A stretch of 11,582 nucleotides of DNA, from assembly GCA_026985625.1 (NCBI GenBank), contig JALSQC010000184.1:1-11582 (forward strand). Reading direction: 5' to 3'. The stretch comes from Bacteroidales bacterium (GTDB lineage: Bacteria > Bacteroidota > Bacteroidia > Bacteroidales > JAFGXI01). Below, piece by piece: positions 7,281 through 11,582 of this stretch (position 1 is the first letter of the stretch; every line of letters starts with the position of its first letter). Under the pieces are notes generated by a model. The model searched no databases and was not told the origin of the DNA. It saw only the letters and a list, made by a program, of their open reading frames with translations. A program made the position numbers and the translations under genes.

Positions 7281-7793
7281 ATGATTTTTAGAATAACAAT
7301 ATGGCTTATAATGATATTTGGCGGAGGAATTTTGTCTTATTATTTAGATACAATATATTTTTTGTCTATAATAAAAAATATTTTTTTTCATATAATTAGT
7401 TTTGCAATAGGATTAGTTTTACTGTTTTTTGTTTTAAGGGTTAGCAAAAACACAGGAAGAACTCTTGCCAAATACGGCAGAGAAGGAGATGTGTCAAGAA
7501 TGGATACCAACAAATTTGTAAATAAAGGTATATATAAGTATATGCGACATCCTATGCATTTGGGACTATTATTTTTTCCTTTGTCTATAGCATTGCTATT
7601 AGGATCGCTATCGTTTATTTTAATTATTTCTCCTGCCGAAATAATATTTATGTTGCTTATGATTAAATTTGTGGAAGAACCCGAGGTAAAACGAAAATTT
7701 GGAAGCGATTATATTAATTATGCCAAACAAACACCATGGTTTTGTTTAAAATATAAATGTTTAAAGCAGTTGTTAAGCAAATATTCTTTATAA
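7281..7793 (+). CDS. Membrane methyltransferase of the isoprenylcysteine carboxyl methyltransferase / PEMT-like family
   Basis: Small integral membrane protein, 170 residues, with hydrophobic segments at about 4-21, 27-52 and 96-130. The C-terminal half carries the family's SAM-binding landmarks: GIYKYMRHPMHLG (83-95), where RHPxxxG is the diagnostic motif, and EEPEVKRKFGSDYINYAKQ (132-150), matching the usual E..L...FG..Y..Y pattern. It is followed by TPWF, as in the typical TPxW/TPWF ending. Members methylate lipids, isoprenylcysteine or other membrane-soluble acceptors using S-adenosylmethionine; which one cannot be told here. It is transcribed divergently from the efflux operon, sharing the 121-bp control region, which may mean co-regulation or only adjacency. 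A basic C-terminal tail (KYKCLKQLLSKYSL) ends the protein. Confidence 0.8.
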   Translation: MIFRITIWLIMIFGGGILSYYLDTIYFLSIIKNIFFHIISFAIGLVLLFFVLRVSKNTGRTLAKYGREGDVSRMDTNKFVNKGIYKYMRHPMHLGLLFFPLSIALLLGSLSFILIISPAEIIFMLLMIKFVEEPEVKRKFGSDYINYAKQTPWFCLKYKCLKQLLSKYSL

Positions 7794-7973
7794 AAACATT
7801 TATATTTTTTTAATATTTTATTTTTTGCATATTATAAATATCAACGCATTAATATTTATATATAAATTTAACGTTTATTATATTTTTAAACGTTAATATG
7901 TTAAAAACTTTTTTTGTTATTTGATGTTTTTTAATTTACATTTGTAACATTATTAATTTTAAAATAAAAGTTT
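7794..7973 (+). promoter_or_regulatory. Intergenic control region with two AT-rich dyads
   Basis: This 180-bp gap holds two inverted repeats and the promoter listed separately. The first dyad is TATAAATAT (7833-7841) with ATATTTATA (7852-7860). The second is TTAACGTTTA (7868-7877) with TAAACGTTAA (7887-7896), perfect 10-base arms. Neither is followed directly by a T run, so neither is a good intrinsic terminator for the methyltransferase gene. The second lies 17 bp upstream of the -33 box and could be a regulator site. No open frame of note was seen here. Confidence 0.4.
7913..7944 (+). promoter_or_regulatory. Promoter of the repeat-protein gene (TTTG-N20-TACATTTG)
   Basis: TTTG (7913-7916) is separated by exactly 20 bp from TACATTTG (7937-7944), a full match to the Bacteroidota consensus, with the same spacing as the efflux-operon promoter. 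The predicted start near 7950 gives a leader of roughly 24 bases before the ATG at 7974. Confidence 0.75.
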
Positions 7974-9701
7974 ATGAAAAAAAGTTACTTAATATTATCA
8001 TTATTAACATTTTTGATAATTAATTCGGCTTTTAGCCAAGAGTTTACAAAAAATGTAAAAACACCTGTTTTTACAAAAAAATCGGTAAAATCTACCACTA
8101 TTTCCGTATTAGATTCTACTATTAAGTATTATTCTTATTCAACCGATTGGGACCCGGGAGATAAAACAATAGTATTAACAACCGATAACAACGGCAATAT
8201 TCTGTCTCAGAAAAATTATGAATATAATTCTACCAGTGGAAATTGGGAAAATCGAACAATAGAATATTTTACTTATAACAATATATCGTCGTATTATGGC
8301 TGGGATACTTATCTTGAATTTCCTTGGAATTCTAATACATTAAATTACGAAACCGATACAATGCTGTATCTAGATCCTACTAATTATGTTGATAATTTTG
8401 TATTTGGGGGTTATATTTTTAAAGACAGATATATTGATATGTCTTGGGATTATACAACCAATCAATATACTTCAGGGGAGTATTACTATATAACAAATTA
8501 TAATGATTCTATGTATCAAACTGTTATTGGCAATACATATAACTCATCTACATCTTCTTTTTCGCCTTCGTCTAAAACATATTGCACATTTAATGCCAAC
8601 GGTATGTATGAAACTGTTATAGATCAAAGTTGGGATAACTCTACTTCGTCGTGGGTAAATAATTCAAAAAGATTATTTGCATATAATTCAAATAAAGATG
8701 TTATACAAGTAGTAAGGCAAAATTGGGATAATTCCACTAATGCATGGAAAAATGCTGATAAAGATACTTATACATTTGATAGTAATCATCATAAATTAAG
8801 TAGCACAGATTATGATTGGGATTCAAGCACTAATACTTGGGTAGGAAATTATAAACACGAATATACTTACGATTCTAATGGAAATATGTTAACAGATATA
8901 AAGTCAAATTGGGATAATGTAAGTTCGTCATGGATAAACTCATATAAATACACTTATGATTACGATTCTAACAATAATAAAATATCACAAATTTATACAA
9001 ATTGGGATAATGTAAGTTCGTCGTGGGTAAACTCATATAAATACACTTATGATTACGATTCTAACAATAACGAAATATTATATATAGGAGCAAGTTGGGA
9101 TAATGTAAGTTCATCGTGGGTAAACTCAAGTAAAAATACTTATACTTATGACTCTAACAATAACAAAACATCATATATATATTTTAGTTGGGATAATGTA
9201 AATTCATCGTGGGTAAATGAAGAAAAAGAAGAATGGAGTTATAATACAAATAACGACCTAACTTTAGATAGATATTATACTGATAATTCGGGAAGTTGGG
9301 AAAATGATTATAAAACAACATTTACTTACGACTCATTATATAATGAGTTGCAAGAATTAAGACAAAATTGGGATAATGTAAGTTCATCGTGGGTAAACTC
9401 ATATAAATATGATTATTTTTATTCGACAAAACAAGTAAACAGCGGTATTGTTTATCCAAAACTTACTACTGTAAATATATATCCTAACCCTACTAACGGA
9501 TTAGTAAATATTGATAACTCAAAGGCTAAATTATCATCTATTAAAGTTTACGATATAGTAGGACAAGAAATATATTCAAACAATAATTTGGATATACGCA
9601 CAATTCAAATAGACTTATCGTCTTACAACCGAGGAATTTATACTTTAAAAATAAAAGACAAAAAAGGAAATGTAATTACAAAAAGAGTAATTATGAAATA
9701 A
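7974..9701 (+). CDS. Secreted YD-like repeat protein with T9SS type A sorting domain
   Basis: Exported protein of 575 residues, very probably delivered to the cell surface or medium by the type IX secretion system. A signal peptide ends at AFS before Q22. Residues about 55-217 contain weak repeats, and residues 218-489 contain clear units of about 31 residues with the pattern WDN-(4)-W-x-N-(2)-K-x-T-Y-x-Y-D-S-N-(2). Conserved tryptophans fall at 220, 251, 282, 313, 344, 375, 406 and 466. The YxYDSNGN part resembles YD (RHS-like) repeats, which form beta strands. The C-terminal domain (about 500-575) begins VNIYPNPTNG and ends with GNVITKRVIMK, the standard type A sorting domain. No catalytic motif is visible; a structural, adhesive or surface-binding role is inference. 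It has its own promoter and terminator, so it is probably a single-gene unit. Confidence 0.9.
   Translation: MKKSYLILSLLTFLIINSAFSQEFTKNVKTPVFTKKSVKSTTISVLDSTIKYYSYSTDWDPGDKTIVLTTDNNGNILSQKNYEYNSTSGNWENRTIEYFTYNNISSYYGWDTYLEFPWNSNTLNYETDTMLYLDPTNYVDNFVFGGYIFKDRYIDMSWDYTTNQYTSGEYYYITNYNDSMYQTVIGNTYNSSTSSFSPSSKTYCTFNANGMYETVIDQSWDNSTSSWVNNSKRLFAYNSNKDVIQVVRQNWDNSTNAWKNADKDTYTFDSNHHKLSSTDYDWDSSTNTWVGNYKHEYTYDSNGNMLTDIKSNWDNVSSSWINSYKYTYDYDSNNNKISQIYTNWDNVSSSWVNSYKYTYDYDSNNNEILYIGASWDNVSSSWVNSSKNTYTYDSNNNKTSYIYFSWDNVNSSWVNEEKEEWSYNTNNDLTLDRYYTDNSGSWENDYKTTFTYDSLYNELQELRQNWDNVSSSWVNSYKYDYFYSTKQVNSGIVYPKLTTVNIYPNPTNGLVNIDNSKAKLSSIKVYDIVGQEIYSNNNLDIRTIQIDLSSYNRGIYTLKIKDKKGNVITKRVIMK
8625..9434 (+). 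repeat. In-frame 93-bp repeat array inside the secreted protein gene
   Basis: The landmark GGGAT/GGGATAA of each unit occurs at 8632, 8725, 8818, 8911, 9004, 9097 and 9190, exactly 93 bp (31 codons) apart. An 87-bp divergent unit follows, in which the tryptophan is lost, and then a final partial copy at 9370. The first 67 bases of the copies at 8911 and 9004 differ at only two positions, while the outer copies are much more diverged. This points to recent duplication or conversion in the centre of the array. Confidence 0.9.
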
Positions 9702-9736
9702 ATTTAGATTTTTTATAACAAAAACAAATTATATAG

Positions 9737-9773
9737 AATCCGCAATAAGAGAAATCTTATTGTGGATTTTTTT
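9737..9773 (+). terminator. Rho-independent terminator after the repeat-protein gene
   Basis: A 14-bp stem (9737-9750 with 9755-9768, containing one G-T wobble) closes a GAAA loop and is followed by a run of T up to 9773. It starts 35 bp after the stop codon at 9701. The arms contain several G-C pairs, rare in this AT-rich DNA, which makes the call strong. Confidence 0.88.
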
Positions 9774-9806
9774 GTTTTAAACACACTAAAAGAATTAACA
9801 TCCAAA

Positions 9807-9842
9807 ACGATAACTAATAATAATTTTACGGTAACTAATAAT
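9807..9842 (+). repeat. Direct repeat of 15 bp upstream of the exported-protein gene
   Basis: ACGATAACTAATAAT (9807-9821) recurs as ACGGTAACTAATAAT (9828-9842), 14 of 15 identical and 21 bp apart, about two helical turns. The second copy ends where a -33 box would be expected for the promoter ending at 9875, so the pair could be activator binding sites. Function is inferred from position only. Confidence 0.5.
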
Positions 9843-9867
9843 ATTTTTTTTACAATATTTTGACATT

Positions 9868-9875
9868 TAATTTTG
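9868..9875 (+). promoter_or_regulatory. -7 promoter element for the exported-protein gene
   Basis: TAATTTTG matches TAnnTTTG and lies 25 bp before the ATG at 9900. The position 20 bp upstream reads TTTT rather than TTTG, so the -33 box is weak, in keeping with a possible activator at the direct repeat just upstream. Confidence 0.5.
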
Positions 9876-9899
9876 GGTAAACATTAAAAATTATTTGAT

Positions 9900-11129
9900 A
9901 TGAAAAATTTATTATTATTATCGGTGCTAATTATATTTTTAGGCACTAATGCGTTATCGCAGAGCAAAATCTCATATTATGTGGGAAATAAAAAAGTAAC
10001 ATCGGCAAAATACAAAAGCTTTAAAAGTTTAAAAGCAAAAGTAAAACTGCCGTCAAGTTATAAAAAATACGATTATGTAGAGGCAAAGCTCGGACTAAGC
10101 TCAATAGATGCAAGAGCGACATATCCCCACGATATAAAAAAAATAGCTAAAAACGGTTATGTGTCGTTATGGCTTATTGCTCCCAATAGCAATGAAGGCG
10201 AATTTGAATTTGGCGATACTAAATTATCTACTAAAGATTTATTTGACTACCCTCAAAGCTTATCGGATACAGCACAAATAATAAAAATTAATATTATAGG
10301 ATTCAACAAAACAGGAACAGAAACTTATTATGACGATTATTCAGAATCGTGGAAAACACGAGCTACTTGGGACGAAGGAACTTTACTCGCAAAAGGAGAT
10401 TTTAAAATAACCGACATTCCTCTTATAACTAGTTTTGTATCTAAAGATGGTGTTATAAAAGGAGAATATGCTGATCCAAGAGCATCAAGAGGAGTTGTAA
10501 CGGATTCTGAAAAAAAAGGTCATTATTATGTTTATTATGGTTATGGAAAATATGGATTACAAAGAACACTTGTTGAAATAAAATTATTTAAAAAGTCAGA
10601 TATAGAAAATGATGACAATTATAAAAATAAAAAATTAAAAAATCCTGATTTAAGTCCATACCAATTTATAAAAAATGATTTAGTTGCATGGATAGGGAGT
10701 GAAAATACAAATATAAATTTTGAGCCCAAAAACTTTAAAAGTTCAGCATATAATTGGTCAAAAATTTTTAATATAGGAGAGCGTTACCACAACCCTGATT
10801 TTGATGTTAAAGAAAAAGACGAAAAACATAAAGGATTTATAGGATTTTTTGCTAGTATGACACCTCAAGAATATTATAATCCTAAATTATGGAAAACAAA
10901 AAAAATAAATAATTATAATTATGATTATATATATCTTGATAACCTTTATAATATATATGATAAAAAAGGTGAATTAAAATTGTTTACAACAGAGTTAAAA
11001 GATTACATTGTTATTTTATTAGCAAAATATGAAGACGGATCTTTTCGTTTGCTAATTCCTAACAATCCCGAGAGAGACAAAAAATTAATAGAAAAAACTA
11101 TCGAAAAACTTACGTTTAATATTAATTAA
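9900..11129 (+). CDS. Exported protein of unknown function
   Basis: I do not recognise this 409-residue protein. It has a signal peptide with likely cleavage after ALS (residues 18-20) before Q21, no lipobox and no C-terminal sorting domain, so it is probably periplasmic or anchored by a partner. The mature part starts SKISYYVGNKKVTSAKYKSF, a pattern seen in Bacteroidota proteins that describe a displayed property before a beta-rich domain. Residues about 45-190 look beta-rich, with alternating hydrophobics and a region rich in W and Y (DDYSESWKTRATWDEG, 145-160). The second half is lysine/asparagine-rich, contains YYVYYGYGKYGLQRT, and ends in an alpha/beta stretch (YIVILLAKYEDGSFRLLIPNN). 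No cysteine or obvious catalytic motif is visible. A downstream gene begins 37 bp later on the same strand and may be co-transcribed. Start chosen because it gives a complete signal peptide and a promoter 25 bp upstream. Confidence 0.75.
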   Translation: MKNLLLLSVLIIFLGTNALSQSKISYYVGNKKVTSAKYKSFKSLKAKVKLPSSYKKYDYVEAKLGLSSIDARATYPHDIKKIAKNGYVSLWLIAPNSNEGEFEFGDTKLSTKDLFDYPQSLSDTAQIIKINIIGFNKTGTETYYDDYSESWKTRATWDEGTLLAKGDFKITDIPLITSFVSKDGVIKGEYADPRASRGVVTDSEKKGHYYVYYGYGKYGLQRTLVEIKLFKKSDIENDDNYKNKKLKNPDLSPYQFIKNDLVAWIGSENTNINFEPKNFKSSAYNWSKIFNIGERYHNPDFDVKEKDEKHKGFIGFFASMTPQEYYNPKLWKTKKINNYNYDYIYLDNLYNIYDKKGELKLFTTELKDYIVILLAKYEDGSFRLLIPNNPERDKKLIEKTIEKLTFNIN

Positions 11130-11166
11130 TAACTAAAAAATATTTAAAAATTAAAAATTTATAATT

Positions 11167-11582
11167 ATGGTACTAACAGAAGCAAATATTAAAAAAAACA
11201 TTAAAAATTGTTGTTTACAAAACGACGAATCAATTAACGCTTTTTTAATAGCAAAAAGCAAATTGTCAAAAAATATTATTTTAGCTCTTACAAGCAAATC
11301 GCGATTAGTAATGGGCTCTATAAGAGTTTTTGGAAAATCAAAAAGTGTAAATCAACTAAGTCCTTCGGATATTAATTTATTTGATTTTAAAAACTCGTCA
11401 AAAGCAAGCGAGTTATATAAAATTAAACTCGATTACAACGGTAAATCCGACGAGATAAGAGTAATTAAACACCCTCTTAACCAAGCCGAACAAGTAAAAA
11501 AAATTGCAGCAGCAATTTATAAAGTAAATCCGGCAGCTATGCCCGGCGATTTAAAAGGAGCTAATTTCTTAGGTTTAATTAC
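11167..11582 (+). CDS. Hypothetical cytoplasmic protein, possibly with a bacterial PH-like domain, partial (3' end outside window)
   Basis: An open frame of 138 codons runs to the window edge from an ATG 37 bp after the exported-protein gene. There is no signal peptide or membrane segment. After a helical start (about 5-30), the stretch KNIILALTSKSRLVMGSI (35-52), the following SDINLFDF (67-74) and the beta-like YKIKLDYNGKSDEIRVI (84-100), ending in a helix (NQAEQVKKIAAAIYKV, 105-120), resemble the order of elements in bacterial PH (YokE-like) domains, in which an 'alTskRl' strand is typical. The part after VNPAAMPGDLKGANFLGLI may be a second region or linker. The assignment is a fold guess from pattern only, and the function is unknown. 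Base composition is like its neighbours. Confidence 0.6.
   Translation, partial: MVLTEANIKKNIKNCCLQNDESINAFLIAKSKLSKNIILALTSKSRLVMGSIRVFGKSKSVNQLSPSDINLFDFKNSSKASELYKIKLDYNGKSDEIRVIKHPLNQAEQVKKIAAAIYKVNPAAMPGDLKGANFLGLI

Noticed and set aside
7833..7860. AT-only dyad as terminator of the methyltransferase gene
   Set aside because: The stem has no G-C pair, the loop is 10 bases and no T run follows it directly.
8625..9434. Regularly spaced repeats as a CRISPR-like array
   Set aside because: The repeats are contiguous, in frame, 31 codons long and encode a conserved protein pattern; there are no unique spacers.
7974..9701. RHS/YD polymorphic toxin
   Set aside because: The protein is short, lacks an RHS core motif and a toxin tip, ends in a T9SS sorting domain, and has no adjacent immunity gene.
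1..11582. Mobile element or horizontally acquired island
   Set aside because: No transposase, integrase, tRNA, terminal repeats or clear shift in base composition was seen.

Overview
The window looks like chromosomal DNA from an AT-rich member of the Bacteroidota. Three things point there: a secreted protein ends in a type IX secretion (T9SS) type A sorting domain, several promoters carry the Bacteroidota -7 element TAnnTTTG (two of them with a TTTG -33 box exactly 20 bp upstream), and there is no obvious Shine-Dalgarno use. No tRNA, rRNA, CRISPR array, transposase or integrase was seen.

Left edge (1-390, minus): the N-terminal 130 codons of a dCMP deaminase, running off the window. Bases 391-532 are a non-coding gap holding an AT-only hairpin that may end the neighbouring operon.

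Main block (533-7159, minus): a compact seven-gene drug-efflux type operon, read in the order TetR-family repressor, TolC-like outer-membrane factor, HlyD-like adaptor lipoprotein, two ABC ATPases, two ABC-2 permeases. Gaps are 2-19 bp and one pair overlaps by 14 bp, so the genes are probably co-transcribed. The layout matches the E. coli cecR-ybhGFSR / yhiI-rbbA-yhhJ type of exporter, but here the two ATPase domains, fused in YbhF/RbbA, are separate proteins, and the outer-membrane channel is encoded in the operon. Together these parts can form a complete tripartite pump across both membranes. The repressor gene is preceded by a tandem pair of palindromic operators lying directly on its own promoter, so the whole operon is probably autoregulated and derepressed by a ligand.

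7160-7280 is a divergent control region. To the right (7281-7793, plus) is a small membrane methyltransferase of the isoprenylcysteine carboxyl methyltransferase/PEMT-like family.

7974-9701 (plus) encodes a secreted T9SS cargo protein built of about 31-residue W/Y-rich repeats related to YD repeats. The central repeats are nearly identical at DNA level. It has a clean Bacteroidota promoter and is followed by a strong intrinsic terminator (9737-9773).

9900-11129 (plus) is an exported protein I do not recognise, followed after 37 bp by the start of a gene (11167 to the window end) whose product weakly resembles bacterial PH-like domain proteins. The operators with the promoter they overlap, the asymmetric ATPase pair and the repeat protein are the most informative parts of the window; the last two genes are the least understood.
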